Under the pieces are notes generated by a model. The model searched no databases. It had not been told where the DNA came from and was given only the letters and a program-made list of their open reading frames with translations. Below are positions 42,653 to 51,114 of a stretch of DNA of 64,000 bases, piece by piece; position 1 is the first letter of the stretch, and each line of letters begins with the position of its first letter. The stretch spans positions 1 through 64,000 of the forward strand of contig NZ_JAAXLA010000011.1 in assembly GCF_012911935.1 (NCBI RefSeq), in the 5' to 3' direction. A program made the position numbers and the translations under genes. The stretch is from Pseudonocardia acidicola (GTDB lineage: Bacteria > Actinomycetota > Actinomycetes > Mycobacteriales > Pseudonocardiaceae).

Positions 42653-43753
42653 GTGACCATCGAAGCAAGCACAGCGCCGAGGTTCCTCACCGACCCGTAC
42701 CTGGACTGGACCGCGGGCGAGGGGATCCCCGTGATCGAGGACTTCGGGGTCGACCTGCTGGCGGTCGAGACCGCACCGTGGGCGCGGCTCGGCGCGCACG
42801 GTGCGTTCGTGCACCTCAAGGGGCGGGGCGACTTCATCGATGTCGTCGTGGTCGAGATCCCGCCGGGCGGTAGCACCGAGCCGCAGCGCCACCTCTACGA
42901 AGAGGTGGTCTACGTGTTGTCCGGCACCGGCAGCACCACCATCGAAAGCGCCGACGGGAGCCGCACCCATAGCTTCGAGTGGGGCCCCAAGAGCCTGTTC
43001 GCGCTGCCACTGAACGCCCGTTACCGGCATTTCAACGCGAGTGGCTCTGAACCGGCCCGCTTCGCCTCGACCACCAGCCTGCCGATCATGATGAACCTGG
43101 TGCACAGCGAGGACTTCGTCTTCGACCACTCGGGCTCGTTCCCCGAGCGGCTCGGCGACGACCGCTTCTTCACCGGCGAGGGCGAGTTCATCAAGATGCG
43201 GCCCGGGCGGCACATGTGGGAAACCAACTTCGTCCCCGACCTCGCGACGTTCGAGCTGCAGCACTGGTCGGCCCGGGGCGCCGGGGGCAGCAACATGATG
43301 TTCGTGCTCGCCGACGGCACCATGCACGCGCACATCTCCGAGATGCCCGTCGGCACCTACAAGAAGGGCCACCGGCACGGCGCGGACTTCCACGTCTACG
43401 CCGTGACCGGCAACGGGTACTCATTGCTCTGGTACGAGGGTGACGAGGAGTTCCGGCGCGTCGACTGGCGCCACGGCGTCGTCTACGCCCCGCCGGACAT
43501 GATGTTCCACCAGCACTTCAACACCAGCCCTGAGCCCGCGCGCTACCTGGCGGTCGCCATGGGCGGGCTGCGCTACCCGTTCACCACGGACAAGCGCAAG
43601 ACGTTCATGGGAATGGACGTCAGCGTCCGCGACGGCGGCCGTCAGATCGAGTACGAGCACCAGGACCCGCGGATCCACCAGCTCTACATCGACGAGCTCG
43701 CCCGCCGCGGCTTGACCGCGAGGATGGACGCGGTCCTCGGCTCTGGTGCCTGA
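42653..43753 (+). CDS. Bicupin protein
   Basis: This 366-residue protein starts with GTG after AGGGGG. Two cupin halves are visible: IPPGGSTEPQRHLYEEVVYV with GTGSTTIE (about 80-110), and MPVGTYKKGHRHGADFHVYA with GNGYSLLW (about 235-265). The second half keeps the H-x-H...D/E/H set, so it may hold the metal. Bicupins include gentisate-type dioxygenases, oxalate decarboxylases and isomerases. Placement between the importer and the EutA-like gene suggests an early catabolic step, not yet defined. Confidence 0.75.
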   Translation: MTIEASTAPRFLTDPYLDWTAGEGIPVIEDFGVDLLAVETAPWARLGAHGAFVHLKGRGDFIDVVVVEIPPGGSTEPQRHLYEEVVYVLSGTGSTTIESADGSRTHSFEWGPKSLFALPLNARYRHFNASGSEPARFASTTSLPIMMNLVHSEDFVFDHSGSFPERLGDDRFFTGEGEFIKMRPGRHMWETNFVPDLATFELQHWSARGAGGSNMMFVLADGTMHAHISEMPVGTYKKGHRHGADFHVYAVTGNGYSLLWYEGDEEFRRVDWRHGVVYAPPDMMFHQHFNTSPEPARYLAVAMGGLRYPFTTDKRKTFMGMDVSVRDGGRQIEYEHQDPRIHQLYIDELARRGLTARMDAVLGSGA

Positions 43754-45314
43754 GGTGGCCGACCACCATCACCACCCCCCACCCGCGCACGAGGACCTTG
43801 CCGCGGTGGAGTCCGAGTTGTGGCGGCTTGAGAACGTCGAGCTGACCACCGTCGGCATCGACATCGGGTCCTCGACCTCGCACCTGATGTTCGCCCGCGT
43901 GCACCTGCAGCGGCAGGCGCAGGCGTTGTCCAGCCGGTTCGTGGTCGTCGACCGCGAGGTGCTGTGGCGATCACCGGTCCTGCTCACCCCGTACCTGGCC
44001 GACTACACCATCGACGCCGACGTGCTGGACGAGTTCGTCCGACGCTGCTATCGACAGGCCGGCCTGGAGCGCTCCGCAGTGGACAGCGGCGCGGTCGTGC
44101 TCACCGGTGAGGCACTGAAGCGACGTAACGCCCGGGCCATCGCCGACCTGTTCGCTGCCGAGTCCGGGAAGTTCGTCTGCGCGTCCGCCGGCCACCACCT
44201 TGAAGCCGTGATGGCCGCGCACGGCTCAGGCGCGGTGGCCGCATCGCGGGAGGAGCCGGGGGTGCGGCTCCACGTCGACATCGGGGGTGGGACGAGCAAG
44301 TTGGCGGTGCTGGCCGGCGGCGACGTCCTGGGGACCGCAGCCGTGGCGGTGGGCGGGCGACTCGTGGCCCTGGATGGCCGCCGCGTCGTGCGCGTCGAGG
44401 GACCGGCGATGCAGATGGCCCAGGCCGCCGGTGTCCCGCTTCGACTCGGCGACCAACTGTCCCGGACCGACGAAGCCCGGCTGGTCGAGGCGTTCGTCGA
44501 GGTGCTCCTCGGCTGCATCCACGGCAACACGCCTCCGAGCGGATACCCGGCGAACCTGCTGCTGGTCGATGACCGGCCACTCCACCCACGCCCCACCTCC
44601 ATCAGCTTCTCCGGCGGCGTGGCCGAGTACCTCGACGAGGAGGGATCCGTCCCAGGGTTCGGTGACTTGGCCAGGCCGCTGGCCGAGGCGATCCGCCGCG
44701 CACTGGGCGATGGCCGGCTCGACCTGACCCGGCGGGTGGTACGGCACCGGATCCGGGCAACCGTCATCGGAGCCTCCCAGTTCTCGGTGCAGGTCAGCGG
44801 CAACACCTCCGGGCTCTCCGGCCCGACGGTGCTGCCCCTGCGCAACCTCCCGGTGCTCTACCCCCGCCTCGACCTGTCGGGGGCGGTGTCGGCAGACGAG
44901 ACGGCGGCGGCGATAGCAGCGGCCGCCCGGCGCTTCGACGTCACTGGGGCCGAGGATCCCGTCGCGGTCGCGTTCCGCTGGCAAGGCGACCCCGCCTATC
45001 CCCGGTTGCGCGCGCTTGCGGAGGGCATCGTGGCAGGCCTCAGGCCGCACCTGAACAGCGGCCATCCACTGGTGGTGCTGCTCGACCGGGACGTCGCACA
45101 ATCGCTGGGCCACCTGCTGACTCGTGAACTCGGCATCCAATCGCCGCTGGTCTGTCTGGACGGGTTGACGCTGCAGGAGTTCGACTACGTCGACATCGGC
45201 GACCCGATCCAACCCGCCAACGTCGTGCCACTGGTGATCAAGTCCCTCCTGTTCGCGGGACCCACCTCACCGCGGTCCGACACCGGGCTGCTGAGCGAAG
45301 GGGTCGCGTCGTGA
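43746..45314 (+). CDS. EutA-like ATPase (reactivating-factor family)
   Basis: The 522-residue protein overlaps the bicupin gene by 8 bp. After a histidine-rich start it has the ASKHA fold: phosphate loops VGIDIGSSTSHLMFARV and VRLHVDIGGGTSKLAVLAGG, and the conserved SGAVVLTGEALKRRNARAIA. This matches EutA, which reactivates B12-dependent ethanolamine ammonia-lyase. No eutB, eutC or other cobalamin enzyme gene is in the window, so its client is unclear. It could serve a distant ammonia-lyase, or have been recruited for another task. Confidence 0.8.
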   Translation: MPEVADHHHHPPPAHEDLAAVESELWRLENVELTTVGIDIGSSTSHLMFARVHLQRQAQALSSRFVVVDREVLWRSPVLLTPYLADYTIDADVLDEFVRRCYRQAGLERSAVDSGAVVLTGEALKRRNARAIADLFAAESGKFVCASAGHHLEAVMAAHGSGAVAASREEPGVRLHVDIGGGTSKLAVLAGGDVLGTAAVAVGGRLVALDGRRVVRVEGPAMQMAQAAGVPLRLGDQLSRTDEARLVEAFVEVLLGCIHGNTPPSGYPANLLLVDDRPLHPRPTSISFSGGVAEYLDEEGSVPGFGDLARPLAEAIRRALGDGRLDLTRRVVRHRIRATVIGASQFSVQVSGNTSGLSGPTVLPLRNLPVLYPRLDLSGAVSADETAAAIAAAARRFDVTGAEDPVAVAFRWQGDPAYPRLRALAEGIVAGLRPHLNSGHPLVVLLDRDVAQSLGHLLTRELGIQSPLVCLDGLTLQEFDYVDIGDPIQPANVVPLVIKSLLFAGPTSPRSDTGLLSEGVAS

Positions 45315-45350
45315 GAGGCCTACAGCATGGTCCGATGACCGGCCGCCGCC

Positions 45351-46328
45351 GTGGGTGAGGCACTCGCGCTGCTGGCACTGGCGCTGTTCAGCAGCAACGT
45401 CCTGCTGGTCAAGATCGCCTCCCCCCGGTTGGGCCAGGACATCGGCTTCCTGATCGGGCTGGCCAGCAACGTTGTGTTCTCCGGGCTGCTGTTCCTGGGT
45501 GAACGCCGGCTGAGCGCGCAGCCCTTCCACATCGAGTGGCGGCCGTTCGTCATGTTCGTCATCGGCGGGCTCTTCACCGCCTATCTCGGCCGCCGGTTGT
45601 TCTTCCGGACAGTGCAGACGATCGGGCCGTCGCGGGCCAGCGCACTGCAGATCACCAATCCGGTGGTCGCGGGGATCATCAGTTGGCTATTCCTCGGGGA
45701 GGTCCTCGGGCCGTCGGCGATCCTGTTCGTGGCGCTGGTGGTCGGTGGGCTCTACCTCACCTCGCAGGTCCCGGCCCGGGCTGCAGTGACCGTGGCGCCG
45801 GGCACCGGCGACGTGCCGACCGGGACGGCGCCCGCCCAGCCGTCGGACAGCCGGCCAGCCGAAGCGCCGCCAGCCAGCCGAAGCGGGACGCTGCCCCGCC
45901 GTGAGCTCATGCTCGGTCTGGTCGGCGCAGGCTCCTACGCCGTTGGAAACGTCATCCGCAGCAGTGCGGTCCGCGACTGGAACGAGGCCGTCTTCGGCGG
46001 CTTCCTGGGCGCGATCGCGGCGACCCTAGCCTATCTGCTGCTGCACACCCGGATGCGCACGCTGATCCAGCGGATCCGCGAGGCCGACCGAGTCGGAGTG
46101 GCTCTGTGGGGACTATCCGGGGTGCTGACGATCTCGGCGCAGATCTCCCTCATCGCCTCGACCCGGCACATCCCGGTGGCCGTCGGTGTGGTCGTCGCGG
46201 CGGCGATCCCGGTGCTCGTGATCCCGGCCAGCCTCGCCCTCTTCCGCAACAGCGAGGCCATCACCGTGCGGACTGCAGTGGGCAGTCTGCTCATCCTCGG
46301 CGGGGTCGCCGGCCTGATTCTCACATGA
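45351..46328 (+). CDS. EamA/DMT-family transporter
   Basis: The 325-residue protein has ten predicted helices in two halves, separated by a hydrophilic linker (about 140-180) rich in Ala, Pro and Ser. Each half has an EamA-type segment (SRASALQITNPVVAGIISWL; TAVGSLLILGGVAGLIL). These carriers export or import amino acids, nucleosides and other metabolites. It lies 36 bp after the EutA-like gene and probably shares its transcript. Confidence 0.8.
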   Translation: MGEALALLALALFSSNVLLVKIASPRLGQDIGFLIGLASNVVFSGLLFLGERRLSAQPFHIEWRPFVMFVIGGLFTAYLGRRLFFRTVQTIGPSRASALQITNPVVAGIISWLFLGEVLGPSAILFVALVVGGLYLTSQVPARAAVTVAPGTGDVPTGTAPAQPSDSRPAEAPPASRSGTLPRRELMLGLVGAGSYAVGNVIRSSAVRDWNEAVFGGFLGAIAATLAYLLLHTRMRTLIQRIREADRVGVALWGLSGVLTISAQISLIASTRHIPVAVGVVVAAAIPVLVIPASLALFRNSEAITVRTAVGSLLILGGVAGLILT

Positions 46329-46348
46329 TTCGCTTAAAGGGGGCGCAG

Positions 46349-47341
46349 ATGCCACAGACCGTTTCACTGACCTATGCGGGAGCCGTGTACGACCGGACAC
46401 GGGCACTCTACGAGGGGACCATCCAGCCGGAAGGCATCGAGCTGCGCTATCTCAAGACCGGCATCGAGGAACTCTTCTGGCGGCAGGGCCGATACATGGA
46501 ATACGACACGGCCGAGTTCTCCTTCGGCGCCTACCTCGCCGGCGTCGAAGACCCGGACCGGCCGTTCCACGCCATTCCGGTCTTCCCGTCCCGCGCATTC
46601 CGGCACTCCGCGCTCTACGTGCGGGACGACTCGGGCATCTCCGAACCCGAACAGCTCAATGGCCGCGCGGTGGGCACCCCGGAATGGAGCATGACGGCAT
46701 CGCTGTGGATGCGGGGCATCCTCGGCGAGCACTACGGCGTCGACCTCGAGAGCATCCGCTGGCGCACCGGCGGGCTCGAGGAGCCCGGCCGACAGGAGAA
46801 GTCCCGGGTCAAGCCACCCGGCCGGCTCTCCGTCGAGCCGGTCCACGAGCGGACGAGCCTCACCGAGCAACTGCTGGCCGGCGGCGTCGACGCGGTGCTC
46901 ACCGCCCGCCCACCGCGGGCGTTCCTGGCCGGGGATCCGCGCATCCGCAGGCTGTTCCCCGACGTGCGATCAGCGGAGGAACGGTACTTCCGCGACACCG
47001 GCATCGTGCCCATCATGCATACGGTCGTGCTGCGCCGCGAGGTCATCGCGCGCCATCCCTGGGTGGCCAACAACCTCCGCCACGCCTTCGAGCTCGCGCG
47101 CCGCCCCGCGGTACCCGAGCTCCGCGACACCGCGGTGTGCTCCACCTCATTGGTGTGGGAGTCGGCTTATGCCGAGCAGGAGGCGGCGCTGCTCGGCGAC
47201 GCATTCGCGTACGGCCTGGAGGCCAACCAGGCGGCGCTCTCCGCCATCCTGCGCTACGCCGCGGATCAGGGTTTCACCTCGTCGGTGCTGGACGTCTCCG
47301 ACATCTTCCTCCCGCAGACCTTGACCGACGCGAAGATCTAG
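46349..47341 (+). CDS. 4,5-dihydroxyphthalate decarboxylase-like protein
   Basis: The ATG at 46349 follows AAAGGGGG; 330 residues. The sequence has the family pattern: AGAVYDRTRALYEGTIQPEG, then FHAIPVFPSRAFRHSALYVR, then VGTPEWSMTASLWMRGILGE and GLEEPGRQEK. The fold is that of periplasmic binding proteins, without a signal peptide, so it is cytoplasmic. Relatives act as 4,5-dihydroxyphthalate decarboxylase (Pht5) or are of unknown function. It fits the phthalate-type Rieske oxygenase at 51-52 kb. Confidence 0.8.
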   Translation: MPQTVSLTYAGAVYDRTRALYEGTIQPEGIELRYLKTGIEELFWRQGRYMEYDTAEFSFGAYLAGVEDPDRPFHAIPVFPSRAFRHSALYVRDDSGISEPEQLNGRAVGTPEWSMTASLWMRGILGEHYGVDLESIRWRTGGLEEPGRQEKSRVKPPGRLSVEPVHERTSLTEQLLAGGVDAVLTARPPRAFLAGDPRIRRLFPDVRSAEERYFRDTGIVPIMHTVVLRREVIARHPWVANNLRHAFELARRPAVPELRDTAVCSTSLVWESAYAEQEAALLGDAFAYGLEANQAALSAILRYAADQGFTSSVLDVSDIFLPQTLTDAKI

Positions 47342-47350
47342 GACCGGCGC

Positions 47351-47384
47351 GGTGGGCCGGAGTCAGCGGCACCCCCGGCCCACC
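47351..47384. terminator. Perfect 10-bp hairpin between convergent genes
   Basis: GGTGGGCCGG (47351-47360) pairs with 47375-47384. It sits in the 66-bp gap between two convergent genes and should stop transcription from both sides. Confidence 0.8.
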
Positions 47385-47407
47385 GTCGCAGTCGGCGGCG
47401 GGGCCCC

Positions 47408-48397
47408 TCAGGAGTCCAGACCGAGCAGATCCAACGCGGTGCCGTGAAGCACCGCCACCGTGTCGGCTCCAGGCAGGCCAGCGGCCTCGACCGCGGCGCC
47501 GGCAGGGCGCTCGGCGATCGGGAACGGGTAGTCGGTGCCGACCATGACGCGGTCCGCGCCCCCGATCTCGACCAACCGGCGGACGCTGCCGGGATCGTAG
47601 ACAAGCGAGTCGTACCAGAAGCGGCGGACGTAACTCGCGATCGGCTGCTCCGGTTCGGCGACCCCGGGCAGCATGGACGTACAGGTGGTAATGCGCGGCA
47701 GCATCGCCAGGAAGGCTCCGCCGCCATGGGCGAGGACGACTCTCAGCCGCGGGTGCCGGTCGAGCACCCCACCCAGTATCAGCGTGGTCGCGGCGACGGC
47801 GGTCTCCGCGGGATTCCCCACCGAGTAGGATAGCCCGTGTGCACGGAGCCGTTCGGCGCCGAGCACCTGCCACGGGTGCAAGAAGACCACCGCGTCGTGC
47901 TCCTCAACGGCGTGGAAGAACGGGGCGAGTTCTGCCGCGTCCAGCGGAGCGCCGGCGACATTGCTGCCGATCTCGATCCCGGGCAGGCCGAGGTCACGCA
48001 CCACCTCACCGACCATGGTGGCAGCCATTTCAGGGGCCTGCAGTGGCACCGTACCCAGCCCGGAGAACCGGTCCGGGTGGTTGCCGACCACCTCGGCGAT
48101 CCACTCGTTCTGAACCCGCGCCAGTTCCACGACACCGGTCGCATCGAGTCCGTAGCTGAAGGTCACCGGAATCGGCGAGATGACTTGGCGGGCCACACCC
48201 TCAGCAGCCATGTCGGCCAGCCGACGCTCGGGGTTCCAGCAGCGGTCGTCGACCGCGCGGAAGAAGTTCCCTCCGAGGGTGATGTCCGCCGTGCACGGTC
48301 CGGTCGAGACGAGTTCGGGCCAGGCCCCGGCGTAACGCTGCGCCAGACGGGGCAACCTGGGCGGTAACCCATGCGTGTGGATGTCGATCCGGTCCAT
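47408..48397 (-). CDS. Amidohydrolase of the ACMSD type
   Basis: The 329-residue TIM-barrel enzyme has the metal motifs RIDIHTHGLPPRLP, VVFLHPWQV, LRVVLAHGGGAFL and DRVMVGTDYPFP, typical of the ACMSD/gamma-resorcylate decarboxylase group (amidohydrolase family 2). These enzymes decarboxylate aromatic acids or ring-cleavage semialdehydes using zinc or manganese. Its ATG overlaps the stop of the MarR gene (TGATG), so regulator and enzyme are co-translated. Confidence 0.85.
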   Translation of the reverse strand: MDRIDIHTHGLPPRLPRLAQRYAGAWPELVSTGPCTADITLGGNFFRAVDDRCWNPERRLADMAAEGVARQVISPIPVTFSYGLDATGVVELARVQNEWIAEVVGNHPDRFSGLGTVPLQAPEMAATMVGEVVRDLGLPGIEIGSNVAGAPLDAAELAPFFHAVEEHDAVVFLHPWQVLGAERLRAHGLSYSVGNPAETAVAATTLILGGVLDRHPRLRVVLAHGGGAFLAMLPRITTCTSMLPGVAEPEQPIASYVRRFWYDSLVYDPGSVRRLVEIGGADRVMVGTDYPFPIAERPAGAAVEAAGLPGADTVAVLHGTALDLLGLDS

Positions 48398-48954
48398 CAG
48401 GATGCCGCGGTGGACGGACCAGCTGGCACGGGGGGCTGCGCCGGAGCGTCAGCCTCCTGCACCGAGCGCATCAGGCGCTCCAGGAGGGTGGTCAGCTGCT
48501 TGCGCTGGCGCGGGCTGAGCCCGCTGGTCAGCGACTGCAGATACCGCCAGTGCCCCGGCAAGAAGCCCGCCAGAAACTCCTCGCCGGTCGGGGTGAGGCC
48601 GACCAGGAACGACCGGCGGTCGTCGGGGTTGAGCCGGCGATCGACCAGCGAGTTCTTCTCCAGGCCGTCGACCACGCTGGTCAGGTTGGCCGGACGGACC
48701 GACACCGCATGGGCGAGCTCCCCCATCGTGAGTGGCCGACCGACTCGATGCAGCACGCTGATGACGTTGAACTGCACCAGGTTCAGCCCATGCGGGCTCA
48801 GCTCGGCCGTGTGCGCCCGGTCGAAGACACTCATCGTGCGATACAGCATCAGGGTCAGCTGAAGTACGCCTGGATCGAGCTCTGCTGCGTAGACCGAGGC
48901 GGATCGTGCCACTTGCTCAGACACCGAAAGCTCGGTGTCCTCACCCGACGCCAT
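48397..48954 (-). CDS. MarR-family transcriptional regulator
   Basis: I choose the ATG at 48954 with GAGGGGGA upstream; 185 residues, with a possible longer start at 49023. The winged helix reads NVISVLHRVGRPLTMGELAH, then VSVRPANLTSVVDGLEKNSL and DRRSFLVGLTPTGEEFLAGF. MarR proteins usually repress catabolic genes until an aromatic ligand binds. It is divergent from the dioxygenase operon starting at 49124; a motif in the spacer recurs at 39.6 kb. Confidence 0.9.
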   Translation of the reverse strand: MASGEDTELSVSEQVARSASVYAAELDPGVLQLTLMLYRTMSVFDRAHTAELSPHGLNLVQFNVISVLHRVGRPLTMGELAHAVSVRPANLTSVVDGLEKNSLVDRRLNPDDRRSFLVGLTPTGEEFLAGFLPGHWRYLQSLTSGLSPRQRKQLTTLLERLMRSVQEADAPAQPPVPAGPSTAAS

Positions 48955-49046
48955 CGTGCGCTCCCCCTCGAAGTACTCATGTTTAGAAAGTTCACAGCTG
49001 AGCTTATCACTCATCCCGAGCATATTGTCTGAGACTGCGATACTAG

Positions 49047-49060
49047 TCCTTGACGATAGT
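49047..49060. promoter_or_regulatory. Candidate MarR operator in the divergent spacer
   Basis: TCCTTGACGATAGT matches 13 of 14 bases with the site at 39634-39647. It lies in the 169-bp spacer between the MarR gene and the dioxygenase operon, in an AT-richer patch (49020-49085). Here only the left arm is conserved; the right arm is TTCTGA instead of CAAGG. Confidence 0.55.
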
Positions 49061-49123
49061 TCTGATTCATGAGTAACGTTCTGTGAAAGCGGCCACCGAC
49101 GCCCGCCGGTTGAGGAGGATCCC

Positions 49124-50191
49124 GTGGCAGAGCTGCTCGGAATCGGACTGTCGCACTATCCACCGTTCAGCGGGACCGACGAGGACATGGCCGGCATCCT
49201 GCGCCGGACCCTGGAGGACCCCGCGATCCCGGACCGCGAGAAGGACCCCACCAACTGGCCGGAGCTGATGCGCCGCGAATGGGGCTCCGACGAGGGCCGC
49301 GCTTCTGCTGCCGACCACCGGGCCGCGCTGATCAAAGGCTTCGAGCGCACCCGGCAGGCGCTGGACGACTTCGGCCCCGATGTCGTACTGGTTTGGGGCG
49401 ACGACCAGTACGAGAACTTCCGTGAGGACATCATCCCGCCCTACGCGGTGCTCGCCTACGACGATCTCGAGGTCCGCCCTTGGGCGCACGCCGCCGATTC
49501 CTCGGACATGAAGGGCAGACCCAACGTCTGGGGCGAGCCGGCAGACACGACGATCACCGTCAAGGGCCGCCCGGACATCGGCCGCTACCTGGCCACCCAG
49601 CTGCTTGAGCGCGGCGTCGACGTGCCCTATGCGTACCGGCCGTTGCACCATCCCGGCCTGCCGCACGCCTTCCTGAACGCAGTGCTCTATCTCGACTATC
49701 ACCGCGCCGGCTTCGACTACCCGGTACTGCCGTTCCCGATCAACTGCTACGGCCGCCGCGTGGTCAGCTACAAGGGCTTCATGAGCCGCTTCGACGACGT
49801 CCGCGAGCTGGACCCGCCATCGCCGCGCCCCTCCAGCATGGTCGATATCGGCGGCACCGTCGCCGAGATCCTCGCCGAGTCTCCATGGCGGGCCGCACTG
49901 GTCGCCTCCTCGAGCTGGTCGCACGCGTTCATCTGCGACAAGACCTGGCGGTTGCGCCCCGACACGCCAAGCGACCGGGCCCTCTACGACCATCTCGTGG
50001 CCGGAAACATTGACGCCTGGCGGTCGGTCCCGCTCGATGACATCGAGGCGGCCGGACAGCAGGAACTCCTCAACTGGTTCCCGCTGCTCGGCGCGATGGA
50101 ACGCATCGGCAGGCCGACACCGACGTGGTCGGAGTTCACCGAGACCGACGTCTTCAACTCCAACAAGGTCTTCGCGACCTACGAGCCATGA
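49124..50191 (+). CDS. LigB-family class III extradiol dioxygenase
   Basis: GTG start after AGGAGG; 355 residues. The fold is recognisable from GIGLSHYPPFSG (metal His near residue 11), FGPDVVLVWGDDQYENFRED (strand with the second metal ligand region), and the late SSSWSHAFICDK with a conserved histidine. These enzymes cleave aromatic diols next to one hydroxyl with Fe(II). It starts an operon with a hydrolase and a Rieske oxygenase, so it likely opens the ring that the Rieske enzyme prepares. It may act on substituted protocatechuate- or pyridine-type diols. Confidence 0.75.
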   Translation: MAELLGIGLSHYPPFSGTDEDMAGILRRTLEDPAIPDREKDPTNWPELMRREWGSDEGRASAADHRAALIKGFERTRQALDDFGPDVVLVWGDDQYENFREDIIPPYAVLAYDDLEVRPWAHAADSSDMKGRPNVWGEPADTTITVKGRPDIGRYLATQLLERGVDVPYAYRPLHHPGLPHAFLNAVLYLDYHRAGFDYPVLPFPINCYGRRVVSYKGFMSRFDDVRELDPPSPRPSSMVDIGGTVAEILAESPWRAALVASSSWSHAFICDKTWRLRPDTPSDRALYDHLVAGNIDAWRSVPLDDIEAAGQQELLNWFPLLGAMERIGRPTPTWSEFTETDVFNSNKVFATYEP

Positions 50192-51045
50192 GCGCGCGGA
50201 CGGGTGTGATCCCGAGCTCCGACGTCGCGGAGCCGGTGCGAGCAGAGATCTCCCACGGCGGCTTCCGCACCGTCTACCACTGTGCGGGCGAGGGCCGGCC
50301 GCTGCTACTGATCCATGGATCTGGTCCAGGGGTGTCCGCGCTGGCGAACTGGCGGGGAACGATGGGCTCGGAACTGGCCGATTCGTTCCGAATGATCGCG
50401 CCGGATGTCGTTGGCTTCGGCGAGACCCAGGCGGACCCCACCATAGAGTTCACCCACTCGGCGCGGGTGGAGCATCTCGTCGATTTCCTGGACGCGCTCG
50501 GGCTTGACGGGGTCGACGTCATCGGCAACTCGATGGGCGGCGCACTCGCCCTCGCGCTGGCGCACCGGCAACCGAACCGGGTCCGGCGCATGGTGCTGAT
50601 GGGCACCGTCGGCATCGGCTTCCCGATCTCACCCGGCCTGGAGGCGGTATGGGGGTACGAGCCGTCCGAGGAGAACCTCGCCTCGTTGTTCCGCATCTTC
50701 GCTTTTGACCAGACTCTGGTCAGTCCGGAGCTGGTCCGGCTCAGGCACGAGGCGAGCATCGCCCCAGGAGTACACGAGCGGTATGCGGCCGCGTTCGCCG
50801 CGCCCCGCCAGCGGCACCTGGACGCGATGGCGCTGCCCGAGGACGACCTCCGCCAGATCAGCACGCCGACGCTGCTCGTCCACGGAGCTGAGGACCAGGT
50901 GATTCCACTGCAGCAGACCAGCCTGCGGCTGGTGAGTCTGCTCCCCGCAGCCGACCTCGTCGTCTTCGGCCGCTGCGGCCATTGGACCCAGATCGAGCGC
51001 GCCGCCCACTTCGTCCGTGAGGTCGCGGCGTTCCTGGGCGACTGA
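50188..51045 (+). CDS. Alpha/beta hydrolase, meta-cleavage product hydrolase type
   Basis: The ATG at 50188 overlaps the dioxygenase stop (ATGA); 285 residues. Motifs: oxyanion region LLIHGSGPGVSALANWRG, nucleophile VIGNSMGGALALALA (Ser in GNSMGG), acid HGAEDQVIPL, and histidine GRCGHWTQIERA. The GNSMGG elbow and the HGSGPG start are typical of BphD/MhpC/HsaD C-C hydrolases that split ring-fission products. Its coupling to a ring-cleaving dioxygenase supports that role. Confidence 0.85.
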   Translation: MSARTGVIPSSDVAEPVRAEISHGGFRTVYHCAGEGRPLLLIHGSGPGVSALANWRGTMGSELADSFRMIAPDVVGFGETQADPTIEFTHSARVEHLVDFLDALGLDGVDVIGNSMGGALALALAHRQPNRVRRMVLMGTVGIGFPISPGLEAVWGYEPSEENLASLFRIFAFDQTLVSPELVRLRHEASIAPGVHERYAAAFAAPRQRHLDAMALPEDDLRQISTPTLLVHGAEDQVIPLQQTSLRLVSLLPAADLVVFGRCGHWTQIERAAHFVREVAAFLGD

Positions 51046-51114
51046 CCGAGACGCATCTCCACCACCACGAATTCGGGTCTTGACCCCGTCGTCGGCCCGA
51101 GAGAAGAGGTCAGC

